Positions 34,820-45,955 of a stretch of DNA of 64,000 nucleotides are shown here, piece by piece. Location of the stretch: contig NJFT01000052.1 of NCBI GenBank assembly GCA_002221725.1, forward strand, positions 124,001-188,000. Reading direction: 5' to 3'. Source of the DNA: Scedosporium boydii (Eukaryota; Ascomycota; Sordariomycetes; Microascales; Microascaceae). A program made the translations under genes and the position numbers. Position 1 is the stretch's first letter. Each line of letters starts with the position of its first letter. Under the pieces are notes generated by a model. That model worked only from the letters and a program-made list of their open reading frames with translations, did no database searches and was not told the DNA's origin.

Positions 34820-37060
34820 ATGGACATGGAATCTCCATCCTTTCCACACCCTACCCTTGAGCCTGATCCACTCTCAAGTTCAGCAATGGATGTGAAGTCC
34901 TCTTCTTCTTCTTCAATGCTCTCTCAAATTATAGAGCCTACAATATCAGGCCCTTCTGAAGCACAGCAGAATCCGGAAGGCTTAGAACCTAAGATGGGTT
35001 GCACCTTCCCCGAGTTTCTTGTGCATGACCTCGAGGCATCGACTGCAGTCTTTGCATCGAAAAATATGACGGCAGGACCTCCCACCACCACCACCTTCTC
35101 AGCTAGGACACAGCAGGCCATGCCTCAGAAAGTGTATAGCCCTATCTCTGTTGTCGACCTAGGGCCTGGTTACCCTGATTCAGACTATCTCTCATCACCA
35201 AGTCCGGGAATTCGATACCAACCACTTCCTTTCCAGACTCGAACCCTCGACCCAATCGAGGAGCAGACGCGAGCGGTGGAACCAACAGAAAACATCGATT
35301 TCGGGGCAAACGACGACGACTGTGATTGGGATTCGACCTCGAGTGACCATTCCTCAAGCTTCCTAGAGCCACCTTCTGTCAGGGGCCGCGAAGTTTCCGT
35401 CATCACAACCGCCACATCCCTCGCTTCGGGTAGACTATCAAGAGCCTCTTCCCATAAGCCCGCCAATGTGGAACAAAACGCCGAAATGAGCTGGATTGAC
35501 GTGGATTCGGACTCGGATGACCCCGAGCTGAGGGAAGACGAAAACCGGGCCAGTTCAATTTCACCCTCTGCAAACCGACTGCCTGTCTGGCCAGAGGCCG
35601 ATAACCTCACTAACCCATTTGCAACCCCGGTTCCAAGTGTGGAGAAGGATAATCTAGTCGAAACACGACAAACACCTCCCCACTGTGTCCCCAATACAGA
35701 GGATCGTATGCCTCTCTACTCTAGCAGAGTCGCGAAACGCCTTGTGGCGCGGCGACGTCGAGGCGTTAGGATGGTCTCGGATTCGCATCGCTTGGCTCGC
35801 TATTCTAGAAACCTCTCCGTTGTGGACCAGGAATTTGTTCCAGGAGAAACTGAGATGCCGGCACTGGTGCCTTTCGATTCAGTTATAAATCTTCGAGCCA
35901 CGGAGAGCTTTCGCGCGAATTCCACCTCTTTGTGTGAAGAAGTCCAGCAACGCGGTGATCTTGATAGGCACCAGTCTCCCTTTTCGGATGGTAGGGACGG
36001 GGGATATCAGACGGGTGCATACGTCTCCGAGGCTACAACTAAAGATGCTCCAAACCATCGTGCATCACCACAGCCACCCACGAAAGGCCCCCTCGTCATT
36101 AATGTGCAGACTTGGCTCGAATCATCGGTTGGCCTAATGGCAAGCGGCAAGGGAGACGACGAGTCGACGCCAGGAATCCCCCTACCTCCCGACGTTGTCG
36201 ACAATGTTCGCGTCTCCATAACCTGCTTCCCTGATACCATGCTTTTAACGTCGAGCTTGTCCATTGACACAATCCGGACGTATTCGCGAAAAGTCAAGGC
36301 ACCGATGCTCGACTTGGCAAAAGAGAGTTCTTCCAGTAGCACCATCCAGTCTCCACGGCGGTGGGGATTTGGTCGCATTCGATCTTCCAAGCGCAACAAT
36401 GGATCTACATCGGTCGCGGGTCAAGATCTCGCGAGTGACACCTTGTCTATCGATGACAAGGCCTCTATCAACAACTCGGAATCCGGCCTCAAGGCACCTT
36501 GGGCACCGTTCAGGACCATCTTTGGTTCCGGATCCGACTACCTCTGCGATGCTCTCTACGCTCACCTCGTCGTATACAACTACATTGTGAGCCTCTATCC
36601 GAAGCCGCCTGTACCCGTCGCTAGTCCCACACGACCGCCGTCTCTACGGAAGCCCAAAGACGACTGCTCCGATATCCCCCAGAAAGCGGCCGCCTTCCTC
36701 GGCATCACGACCACGGAGGAGAGCCGTCCTGATACGCCGACCCCTTCTCCGTCTCGGCCCGGAACGGCCTCGTCGTCCTCCCGAAATAAGCTCAAGTCTA
36801 AGAAAGCAATCCTGCGAGTACCGTCTCTACTCTCCATCAAGCCGCCTCCTAGCGTGCGTACCGCCCGAATGGAAAAGGCCGAGAATGCCATGAGGGATCT
36901 TCTTACGGGTCTGGCGAGGTGTATCATCAGATTAGTATACACTCTTAGGGAAGGCAGGGATGAAGTTGTTGGGGAGGATGAGGATGGGGAAGTGCATGCG
37001 GATCTGTTTCTTGTGAGGGCGCTGTGTGAGATTGTTAGGGCGAGTGAGGAGGGTCAATGA
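34820..37060 (+). CDS. Unknown fungal protein, 746 aa
   Basis: No family recognised. One exon from the first true ATG at 34820. The first 380 residues are Ser/Pro/Thr-rich and disordered, with an acidic WIDVDSDSDDPE patch. Two more ordered parts stand out. One, near residues 300-350, is strongly basic (SSRVAKRLVARRRRGVRMV). The other is in the C-terminal third: LVINVQTWLESSVGL, VRVSITCFPDTMLLTSSL, LDLAKE, then WAPFRTIFGSGSDYLCDALYAHLVVYNYI and, after another disordered segment, a helical MRDLLTGLARCIIRLVYTLREG that ends near VRALCEIVRASEEG. The C-terminal pattern of separated conserved helices suggests a scaffold or regulatory protein. There is no signal peptide or membrane helix. Coding use is consistent along the whole frame. 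Confidence 0.75.
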   Translation: MDMESPSFPHPTLEPDPLSSSAMDVKSSSSSSMLSQIIEPTISGPSEAQQNPEGLEPKMGCTFPEFLVHDLEASTAVFASKNMTAGPPTTTTFSARTQQAMPQKVYSPISVVDLGPGYPDSDYLSSPSPGIRYQPLPFQTRTLDPIEEQTRAVEPTENIDFGANDDDCDWDSTSSDHSSSFLEPPSVRGREVSVITTATSLASGRLSRASSHKPANVEQNAEMSWIDVDSDSDDPELREDENRASSISPSANRLPVWPEADNLTNPFATPVPSVEKDNLVETRQTPPHCVPNTEDRMPLYSSRVAKRLVARRRRGVRMVSDSHRLARYSRNLSVVDQEFVPGETEMPALVPFDSVINLRATESFRANSTSLCEEVQQRGDLDRHQSPFSDGRDGGYQTGAYVSEATTKDAPNHRASPQPPTKGPLVINVQTWLESSVGLMASGKGDDESTPGIPLPPDVVDNVRVSITCFPDTMLLTSSLSIDTIRTYSRKVKAPMLDLAKESSSSSTIQSPRRWGFGRIRSSKRNNGSTSVAGQDLASDTLSIDDKASINNSESGLKAPWAPFRTIFGSGSDYLCDALYAHLVVYNYIVSLYPKPPVPVASPTRPPSLRKPKDDCSDIPQKAAAFLGITTTEESRPDTPTPSPSRPGTASSSSRNKLKSKKAILRVPSLLSIKPPPSVRTARMEKAENAMRDLLTGLARCIIRLVYTLREGRDEVVGEDEDGEVHADLFLVRALCEIVRASEEGQ

Positions 37061-37309
37061 TTTCATGATTTTGGAGGTGTAAGATTAGAGGGTAGAAAAT
37101 GAAAAGCATGAATGACTGAATGCTCTACTGTCTGGGTGCCTTGCTACTCTGTAACACCTTCTTATGCTCCGTACTGTATCATTTGGCAGAATTTCATGCC
37201 TCTCTTGTCGAAACCTAGCTAATAAGTCTATTTGCGTCTCCAACCAACTCACCACATCTCCACGGATCACAAAAACAAAAATTAGAACACCCATGGACGC
37301 AAAAACCAG
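37061..37309. other. Convergent 3' gap
   Basis: Short gap between the unknown protein gene and the membrane protein gene. Nothing seen. Confidence 0.5.
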
Positions 37310-39045
37310 TCAGACGAATCTCTTCGGAATTGTGTCGCCCAACCAACGTCTGGCAGAGGGAATAATCCTGTCCTTGTCTTTGATGATGACGCCTAGCCTT
37401 AGCCTTGAAGAACCAAGCATGTATGAGGAGAGAAACCAACTTACAATACCAGATTATCAATGGACACATGCCGCGCAAGAACCCAATCCCAATCGGTATC
37501 ACGGACGCGAGAGCAAACACCTGTCCAAGACTCCAAGAGCTTTTATTGCCCGAGTTCGCATAGTCCAATAGCTGTCTCCGATAATGGTTGTAACGATAGA
37601 AGATGATCCAAGTCCAAACGCCGACAACGACGACGTCGAACAGCCCCAAAACCAAAGTCCAGGTCCGGTATTTCGGGTCTACACGTACCATTTCGTCCAA
37701 GACTGAAATTTCCCTAGCGAAGGTAAGCCGCGGCGCCCGCGCTACCGTCCGGCGTTGGCGGATCCGACGCTTGGTGAGCTCTGCGCCGAGACATGAAATG
37801 AATGGCCTCAGGACACACCAAATGACGAGGACGAATACTACCACGGCGAGTCATATTTCGTCACTTTTGTAACTAAAACCGCAGATGTCGTCCCAGAAAT
37901 CCTCGAATCTAAACGGAACGAGAAAGCTGAGCGAGGGGTCGGTCGTATCCACAGCATACCGGTAAATGAGGGATATAATGATCAAGGAAAATAAGAATAA
38001 TACTCCGGGGAGGGGCGAAAGGCCGATGAGTAGTAATGTGAACCCGTTCTTGACATTTCTATCCGTGGGCAAGTCGGAACCTCCAACGAGTCTATACATA
38101 TCAACGCAGTCAAGCAACATCCCGATTCTGTAAAGCCAGAAGGCCAGACTCATGATGTAGGCCAGAACCCACCCCGCCACGCGAAAGTCTTTGTACTGCA
38201 TGCCATCTCCTCGGGAAATCAATTCGGCTAGAATGGAGAAGGGTAGGGCGATGGTGAAGATTCCTACGGAGTCGGAGAATCCGTCGAAGGACTGCCTGAC
38301 AGAGGTGTTCAGGTGTTCTCGCAAGGATGGCTTCAAGAGTGTGGGCTGGGGCTTGAAGATTCTCCCAGTATATACTTGGCCTGTCTCGAAGAGGGCAAAG
38401 AGTACGAACATGCTCGCAACAACCCCTTGGATTATATAGGCCGCGTATATCTATATCCTAATTTTAGCGAAAGTAATCCTTTTCAGCAAGAAGAGGAGGA
38501 GGAAGGGGAGGGGGAAATAGAAGCCATTGAAACCCGAAACCAAATGGCGAACTTACACCAGGTCCATTCAAATCACTCAGTCGTTCCCATTCAAACCCGC
38601 CACCGGAACAAACTTGTTCAGAGCAAAGCCGACCAGGGGTATCAACCACGATGTTGAAATAAGTCAGGTTCAGCCTGACCTCGAGCCTTTTCCTAAAGTC
38701 CCCTACGTCGAGCCATGACTGGACCTCTTGAGAGTAGTTTAGTCGGAGCTGAAGTTCCCACTCTAAGATCTGGCCGTAGCTAGGCACGTTCTGTGTATTG
38801 GGGGGTAACGCAGCTCTGAAGTACTTTTCAACGATGTCCGTGCTGATAGTTCGAGGGACCCAGTGGGTGATGTTGACGTATCCATCGGGCGGTTTTACTA
38901 GTGTCGCGTCGGGCTCTGCAAGCGTCTCAAACCAAGTACTATAAAAGTCAGCGACGAGACTGCAGTCTGAAGCGAAATCGAGGGATTCGATCGACGGTGG
39001 TGTCCAGTCCGTGGGACCCTTGCTCATGGGGCCGGCCAACGACAT
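37310..39045 (-). CDS. Polytopic membrane protein with in-frame TGA
   Basis: Fungal integral membrane protein of unknown function. Exons 38557-39045, 37445-38450 and 37310-37392 keep one phase across both introns (GTAAGT donors; TATAG and CTAG acceptors) and would give 525 aa, but codon 363 is TGA (37851-37853). Before it are a 160-residue ectodomain-like region with N-glycosylation sites and a Cys pair (LCSEQVCSGG), a GPGIYAAY junction and four hydrophobic helices. After it the frame continues with three more (LAVVVFVLVIWCVL, WTLVLGLFDVVVVGVWTWII, LGQVFALASVIPIGIG) and a normal C-terminus. No plausible intron removes the stop. Possibilities are a nonsense allele, stop-codon readthrough (context TGA-C), or a base error. 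No signal peptide was found at the chosen start, so an upstream exon may be missing. Confidence 0.65.
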
Positions 39046-39855
39046 TTTCGCCGAATAGGACGGTGATGGTGTTGTTAAATGCTCTATGAAGATGCTATGA
39101 GATAAGGGAAAGAAGAAGGAAAGGAATTTTTATCTAAAGTCTTGCACAAACCTGGAAGCATCTGTCTTTGAATTCAGCTCCCCCAAGACGCGCAGCCTCG
39201 TCTGTTTCAGGGAAACTCCCGGCGCTTGCTCAGCCCTCTCAGCTCCCAAGTCCGTGATGCATCGGGCCAACCAGGATCTCGAGATTCGACGCCATGCAGA
39301 TGTTGCCAAGGACTCCGGCGGGAATTTGTCAAAAAAAAAAAAAAACGACAGAACCCATTCTTCTGGACATCAGGCTCGGAGCTTAGTGGAAGAGCTTCCC
39401 AGACTTCCTAAATCCAAAGCAACCCGCCAGCCACGACACCGAGGCCACTCGCCAAAGTGGAGTACCAGATCCTTCACAGGCATCTCAGTCGGCCCAGAGT
39501 TTCTGGAGACTTGCGGAGCAAGGTTACCCGGGCGAGCGATAGATTCTCTCTGGTTGGGACCTGGATGCATCGGAGGTGATATTCGTGTAGAAGAAATCTA
39601 CGAAGTAGAGCGTTCAACGCGAGCCAATCAAAGATTCCAATGCTGATGATGTCACACGACTTCGAGATGCAGATCCTCATCTTTGATTCTTGACTGTTGC
39701 ATTGCGTTCAGAAGAATTAGCCTTCCAAGTATCAACGATAACAAGAAACACACCGATTTTTGACAGCAGCTCGGACTGATTTTACTCTGGTATCTACCCT
39801 CATTCAATCTCTTGCCCTTTACACATTACTGCACACATCGAGACAACGGACATCA
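39046..39855. promoter_or_regulatory. Divergent intergenic region
   Basis: 810 bp between the membrane protein gene and the ICMT-like gene, so it should hold both promoters. An A-run lies at 39332-39345. A non-ATG in-frame extension of the ICMT frame begins at 39760 but is likely leader. Confidence 0.5.
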
Positions 39856-40581
39856 ATGCCTCTCTCCACCTCCCTCTCTCAAACCTCACTGGCTGCGACG
39901 ATCCTCGCATCTACCATCGGAACCTACATCGCCCTCTCCCCTCCCAACCCCAATCCAGACACCCACGCCTCCTCCACCCCCGACACCATCCACCGCCTCA
40001 ACCTCGCCAGCCAACAGACAACCAATGTCGCCATCCTTCCCCTAGCTCTCCTCTCTCTGCACAGCTCCACCCTCACCTACTTCCACCCGCGCATCCCTCC
40101 CTTCCTCCTCCGCCACGGCGCCGAAAATGCCCTCAACGGCGACCTCATCACATGGTCGGCCACCACAGCCATCCCGCTCGCGCTCATCCTCACCGCCGGC
40201 ATCCCCCTCCGCCTAGTTTCGTACGCTTCGCTCGGGAAGAACTTTACTTTCGCGCTCGCCACGCCCGACCGCTTGAACAGGACGGGCATCTACCGCTACG
40301 TGCAGCATCCTAGCTATACGGGGATGGTCGTGCTCGTTCTTTCGAACACGGCGCTTCTGTGTCGCATTGACGGCGTGTTCAGTTGCTGGGTTCCGCCCAA
40401 ATGGTATCCGCTCGTCCGGCGGTTCTTCTGGTCGGCTCTTCCCGTCGCGGTGGGCGTGTTCCTCTTTGGCGTGTGGACTCGGGTAAGACAGGAGGAGCGG
40501 ATGTTAAGGGCTGAATTTGGGGTGGAATGGGAGGAGTGGCATTCCAAGACCCCTCGGTTTGTACCGTGGAAGTTCTATTAA
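39856..40581 (+). CDS. ICMT-like membrane methyltransferase
   Basis: Isoprenylcysteine carboxyl methyltransferase-like protein (ICMT/PEMT superfamily), an ER-type integral membrane enzyme using S-adenosylmethionine. Single exon, 241 aa from the first true ATG (MPLSTSLSQTS). About five to six hydrophobic helices. The C-terminal catalytic signature is clear: LGKNFTFAL, GIYRYVQHPSYTGM (the R-x-x-x-HP-x-Y SAM-pocket motif), then the R-x-x-x-EE-x-ML-x-x-x-FG-x-EW-x-x-W block near the end. It may not be the canonical Ste14 that methylates farnesylated CaaX proteins; many fungi carry several paralogues with unknown lipid or small-molecule substrates. A SINE-like repeat follows 80 bp after the stop. 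Confidence 0.85.
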   Translation: MPLSTSLSQTSLAATILASTIGTYIALSPPNPNPDTHASSTPDTIHRLNLASQQTTNVAILPLALLSLHSSTLTYFHPRIPPFLLRHGAENALNGDLITWSATTAIPLALILTAGIPLRLVSYASLGKNFTFALATPDRLNRTGIYRYVQHPSYTGMVVLVLSNTALLCRIDGVFSCWVPPKWYPLVRRFFWSALPVAVGVFLFGVWTRVRQEERMLRAEFGVEWEEWHSKTPRFVPWKFY

Positions 40582-40660
40582 GACGGAGTTATCTCTACAT
40601 CTTGAAGTCTCCAAAAGAATTAACAAAAAATTTTTTTATTTTATTTTATATATTTTATTT

Positions 40661-41015
40661 AAAAGAAAAAAAAAATCTACTAGGCCCTGTGCCCCCTCCT
40701 ACTCAGGGGTCGCGCCTCCCGCTTGGACCACTGGCCAGGCCAGATGGGGATCTCCATTGCGGCGGGATATTTCCTCCAAGAGTCTTGCTTTTCTCGATCC
40801 CTGGGTCCCGGTTCGCAGTGGAAAATACCCGGGTAAGGTAGGATTCGAACCCAGGCCTCCCCGTGGGGAGCGCCACTGCCTTAACACCAACTCGGCTACT
40901 GCTTCGCTGGGTCGTCTGGTGAAAGGGCGGGGGATTATTCTTGCTTATATCACTATTCTGGGGGCTTTTTGGTGGCGGATGAGATGTGGAAGGTGCGAGG
41001 GGCTTGTTGTGCTTG
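40661..41015 (-). repeat. tRNA-derived SINE-like element, copy 2
   Basis: Second member of the family at 9466-9838. Minus-strand A box TAGCCGAGTTGG (40887-40898) and B box GGTTCGAATCC (40841-40851). The non-tRNA body follows, with the shared GATGGGGATCTCCATT and CGGGATATTTCC blocks, and it ends in an A/T-rich tail (A-run at 40666-40675 and T-runs before it on the plus strand). Similarity to copy 1 also extends upstream of the A box through a TGTGGAAGG-x-GCGAG block at about 40985-41000. It lies just downstream of the ICMT-like gene. Target-site duplications were not found by eye. Confidence 0.75.
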
Positions 41016-41354
41016 GAAGGAACGAAAAGGGAGGGAGAGTGGGAGTGTGGATGGCGTTGGTGTGGGTGACACATCGCGATCTTGAGTCGAATGGCTTTTT
41101 TTTTTCTGTTCTATCAAACGTAGAGATTATGTTTCTCTTTCTCTATGCAGAGCGGATATGGACCATCTAAACGAAAAAAAAATGTGCACCTTCAACTCCG
41201 TTCCCGTCCCCATTCCTTAACCCGTACCAGAAAGGAGAGATGCACTCAAAGGCTCTAATCCAAGACATGCGAAGAAAACCAAACAAGCAAACCAAAGGGG
41301 AGACAACAGGTTACAAAAAGAGGAGGAAGGGTGATGTTGGTTGTAGAGGAGATT
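41016..41354. other. 3' flank of flavoprotein gene
   Basis: About 340 bp between the SINE-like repeat and the 3' end of the berberine-bridge-type gene. A T-run occurs at 41096-41105. Nothing else seen. Confidence 0.45.
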
Positions 41355-43359
41355 TTAGACCTTGCATAGTCTTCCGTTGACTTCCTCCCAGCCCTCGCTG
41401 CCGACGCAAGGATGACACACAAACACATTCTTGGGATCGACTCGACGCTTAATCTTGAGCAGACGCTCGTAGTTGTCGCCCCAGAACGTGTGTTGCCAGT
41501 CCTCTTCAAAGATTGACGCCTACCCGAAACAGAAGCCCGTTAGTCCATAGCCACTTATTCGTTTGGACGGGGAGAGAACCTACCTCGTTCAAGTACGCGC
41601 CGGTATCAGGGGAAAGCGCCGCCAAGATCTTGCTACTCCTCTCAACAGCCTCCCTTGCCTCAATCCTGGCCGTCTCATTATGCGACTCAAAGGTCTGGCC
41701 CCTCACGAGGTGGACATACGACTTCCGCCACGCAGGATGAACAGAAGTGCCTCCACCCCTAGGTTTAGCCTCCCTCACCCCCTTACCGGCAACAAGATGG
41801 GTTAACACCATGCCAGAAGGCTGAAGGTATTCCTTCAAGGTGGCGGCGACCGAGTCCACATCCGAAAGAGTTTCATTATCGAAGAGACGAGAGGATAAAT
41901 ACGAGCTGTAACCCGCATCGCCGGAGTCAAAGTACTTCTCCCACCAGCCTTGGAACGAATCGAAAGTCTCTGGCAGCGCGACCACCGTGACGTTCGTGTT
42001 GGGGAAGCGGATTTTTGCTTCTTCGATGGCGGGGTAGAGGATGGCGTAGATTTCGGATGCGTTGACGGCGCCGGGGAGGAGGGCCAGACCCATGAGGCCG
42101 CTGAGGAAGTCGGGGGGTCCGGGGAAATAAGTGTTGGCGATGTTGTTGGCGATGTATATGTAGGCACCTACGCCGGCTTCGGCCCAGGAAGGAAATTTGG
42201 AGAGGATGAAGGCTTGGTATTCGGCGAGTTGAGGGGCGTCTGTGAGTGCGAAGAGGGCAAGAGTGAGGTGGACCACTGGGGGACTTGGGATCGTTTCAAG
42301 AGTGATGGAGGTAACGACGCCAAAGGTTGAACCGCCGCCCTGTGGAAGGGAAATGCATGTTAATTTCTTGGATCACAGAGCTGCGTATTACTTTGAGAAC
42401 TTACACCGCGGGCAGCCCAAAAAAGGTCCTCATTTTGGCACTCATTAGCAACAACAACCTCCCCATCTGGAGTGACCAACTCCACTTCGAGCACATGGTC
42501 CACCGCAAGTCCGTGCTGCGGTCCGAGAATCGAGTGACCGCCACCCGTCAGGTAGCCGCCGACGCCGACGCTCTTTGAGTTACCGCCGACGACGACCTGG
42601 TTCCTTGGGGCGAGGAAGGTCTGCACGTCAATCATCTGAGTGCCCGCGCGGGCTGTCACGGCATTGGATTTGATAGCCTTATCGCACCCCTGTGGCTGGA
42701 ACGATCCATCGTGGTACTCGAGACCCTTCATGTTGTGGGTCCAGATAGAGAGAGAGTTAGGGGCGATGGACCGTCCCAGGAAGTCATGGCCCGTGGCTTT
42801 GACGATGAGGCGCACATTGTTTTTGCGGGCTGTGTGACTTGGTGTTAGCCATGGAATTCTGCTTGCATTGACCAATTTCAAGCTCAATCTTTTTCTCTCT
42901 CCTCTTTTTCTGCAACTCACCAAAATTGACGGCGGCCTGGACATGCTTGGTCTCGGTGGCGTTCACGACGAATGTAGGATATCCTGAAGCGTCGCACGGA
43001 TAACTTGGGTCAGGAAGACAGGAGTCATTGCTGAACTGGTTCCATTGGGAGGAGGTGGGGTGCTCTGCGTGGAACTCGTAGCTTGACCATCCGACGACGA
43101 CGATTGGGCATTGGTCTGGGTCGTAGGTTCGCTGTCCCTGATGACAGACAGCTCCTGGTGGAGCTGGTTGAAGCAGTCCTCCTCCAAGCGATTCATTAAA
43201 GCGGGCCCAAGAGGCCTGCGATGGCCAGTTAGCATCTCCGGGGATGACTTTGCATGATTGCGGCGAACAGTTCTTCCGTCCATGGACGACGGTAGAGATG
43301 GATAGTAATAACTGGGTGAATAAGAATGGAACGTGGGGTTTGAATGATGTGGGAACCAT
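41355..43359 (-). CDS. Secreted FAD-linked oxidoreductase, BBE-like
   Basis: Flavoprotein of the VAO/berberine-bridge-enzyme family; oxidises sugars, alkaloids or polyketides in characterised members. Four exons: 42921-43359, 42405-42829, 41584-42339 and 41355-41519, giving 594 aa with consistent phase. Residues 1-27 are a signal peptide. The PCMH FAD domain includes NVRLIVKATGHDFLGRS, where H161 is the likely covalent FAD ligand, then GGNSKSVGVGGYLTGGGHSILGPQHGLAVDH. Exon 2 ends in ARG and exon 3 starts GGGSTFGVV. The substrate-binding half follows, and the BBE C-terminal domain is intact: FWGDNYERLLKIKRRVDP-x-NVF, then GSEGW. N-glycosylation sites are frequent. It is flanked by a long gene-poor region, with no tailoring or synthase genes nearby, so a metabolite cluster is not supported. 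Confidence 0.9.
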
Positions 43360-45789
43360 CTTGAAAGAAGGGGGATGGAGGTCCGGCGGCGCGGATCGGA
43401 GACACGGGCAGATGATATATACGGGATGGCGTCAAACACAACGGCTATACTAGTCCGTGACCAAGCCCCAAAAAGAGGGCAGTGAAAAAAGAACTTTTGG
43501 GTCTGGGGTGCTGATTGGCTTGGTAGCCAAAAGAAGAACTGAAAACCCAAGATGACGAATATGACTTGTACCTGCTTCAATGCAAAAATGTTTCTGTTTC
43601 TAGAGGTGGCGAGAATCCAAGCAGTTCAAGTTCCAATGCACTACACAAGAACTCGATAGACTCAAGGACTAATGTCAATTGATCCTCGGGGAGGGAGGGG
43701 GCTATTGAGAAGGAAAGAAACGGCGGGGAAGAGGAATGGATCAATTCTTGGGACGGGCTCTTTTAATTATATTTGATCGATTCCCAAAAGACGGGGAACA
43801 TGCTGAATGATGGGGATAGGATGGGTTTTATGTTCAATTTGTTTGACGAGAGGTATTAGGCGGGAAAAAGTGAGGCAAGATCAATTGAGAGAAATCAAAT
43901 GGAGCCACTTACACGGAAGATCAATATGCCAAAGGCTTCAAATAGCGACCCTGGAGCGGAGATGCAATCGGCACTGACAGACGCAGGCCGAATGGTAGTA
44001 CTGGGAATGATACCACACTTCTCCAGCGTACGCGTTGTTGTCCTTGTCCGGCGGCGAAGGCAGCAGCGAAAGCTCATGCACCACACCCGGTTGACCCTAT
44101 CCGGACCGCACTCGTCGACAGATTAGAAAATCGAACTGGTCCCGGTCCCGTTTAGGAAGAACGTGGTTAATTGGCTGGAATCGGATGAGTTGTACCGGGG
44201 CGACCAGTACGAAGATGGAGAGTGATTTGATTCGGCAGTCGTATTGTGCGTATTTCCTTTTCCCCTTTCAAGGTCCAATGGAGCGAGCTCGCGTGAGTCG
44301 TCGTATCCCTCGTACAAGCAGGTTGAAGAAAGGAAAACCCCAGAAAAATAGGCCAAGAACAATGAGAGCAGGGAAGGAGGGTCGAACAGCAGAGAAGCCT
44401 GGTTGAAGTGAAAAGAGGAAGAGCGCGGGGTGTAACCGTATAACTGAAGTATCTGCGGGCGAATGAGTCTACCAGACAGTACTTCGTTTTCTGGACGAAT
44501 GGTATAGCGCCAAAATCAGAATATGGCAAGCGAATATGACGATGGATAATAAGCACGGGAGAATAAGTTGCGACCGTTAGACTATTAAGTGTAAGTCTGG
44601 TGGCTAGTGCAAGCTATCGCAAACCAAAGGGGAGAATGACGGGCTAGCTGTGGCTGGGAGTGGCAACGAAATATGAAGAGGAGAAGAACTATTTATTCCG
44701 GATCGTCACAACAAGCGATCGTGTGTGTCTCTGGTATCAACTGTGAAATGCGTGCAGTAGGAGCGAATGGGGGTGTTGAGTAGAGAGAACTGAGACTGGG
44801 TTGTGACCTGAGGCTTGAGAGGTTCGAGCATCCGGAGCGAGGCCACGCCTTTTTCAATCAATCGGATAAGATGCAAACGTGTGCTATTTCCTGAGATGAA
44901 GCTAACAGCAAACCAACATTGACACGAAACAGATCAATCTCTAAGATGATACTGCCACTCGGTACGTATGCAAAACGAAAGGGGTCTACGCGTCCGGCGC
45001 TTATGGCCGCGGGGAGACGAACGCAGCATGGATTAAACAATCAAAGTGATCTGCCCATGACGTCCTCACCTGGGACGTGGAAGAGTGGGAAGAGTCACGA
45101 AAACGGGAGATGGGTTGCGTTGGGCTGGGTTGAGTGGCTGGCCAGCCAGGTCCCGTGTTAGCCTACGAGGTACGCTAGGCTGAGCGCAATATCACCACCC
45201 GCCGAAACCTGGGGGGCTTCACGGCAATGGATGAAGCGTTTGAACGCTAACCGAGGGAATGGTGGAAGATGGGACGGGAATAGAAGCGGCCGCAGCCTGG
45301 TTTCGACCAGTGGCATGCGGCGAAATGCAAGGAGTCGCAATGGTAGTCGTAGGCTCGTGGGCATGGTCAGAGAGTGCAGACCTCGATGAGCAAAGGGACC
45401 TGGTAAATTCGTCAGCGCAATAATTAGTAGACTTGCTCTAAACGGTGTGTGGCCTTGTTCCTGAGCATGAAGCATGGCTTGGCATCCACTCGGACCAAAC
45501 ACGATGTGATGGGATTGATAATACCGTCAAGGGCTGTAGGATGCAACACGTACGTACGTACATTTACTCGTGGACCTGGAGATGGGTGCAATTGGTGTGC
45601 CTTGGTGTGCCTTGCCTCGCCTCGCTCGTCTCGCCTTGCCAGGTTTAGTTGGGACCGGGATGGGGGCGAATGAGGATGGGCCGTAATGCGACGAGGGGAG
45701 AGACGGAACACTAAACCCGATGCGCGAGGTTAAGAGAAAAGTGTGGAATATTCCTACCACGTTCAAAGTAATTTGATCTAATCTACCAA

Positions 45790-45806
45790 GTACTTCGTAC
45801 TTCGTA
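45790..45806. repeat. GTACTTCGTACTTCGTA, doubled recurring motif
   Basis: Exact GTACTTCGTAC with a second overlapping TACTTCGTA unit. Same motif as at 17854, 32045 and 45945. Confidence 0.65.
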
Positions 45807-45944
45807 GTGGCACGAGGCACGAGGTCAGGGCATTCGCAATCACCAGCCAAGCGGAAGGAACGTTGAAGTGTCACTCTCTAGTGTTCAATGGTGTGTTTCT
45901 TCAATTACTTAGCACGCCACGACACTGTAGTGGTTACTACGTAA

Positions 45945-45955
45945 GTACGAAGTAC
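45945..45955. repeat. GTACGAAGTAC recurring intergenic 11-mer
   Basis: Exact copy in the opposite orientation, about 140 bp from the doubled copy at 45790, and immediately followed by CGTAC. Confidence 0.6.

Noticed and set aside
36000..43400. Secondary-metabolite gene cluster around the BBE-like oxidase and ICMT-like methyltransferase
   Set aside because: No synthase, cyclase, P450 or pathway regulator nearby; neighbours are unrelated and on different strands.
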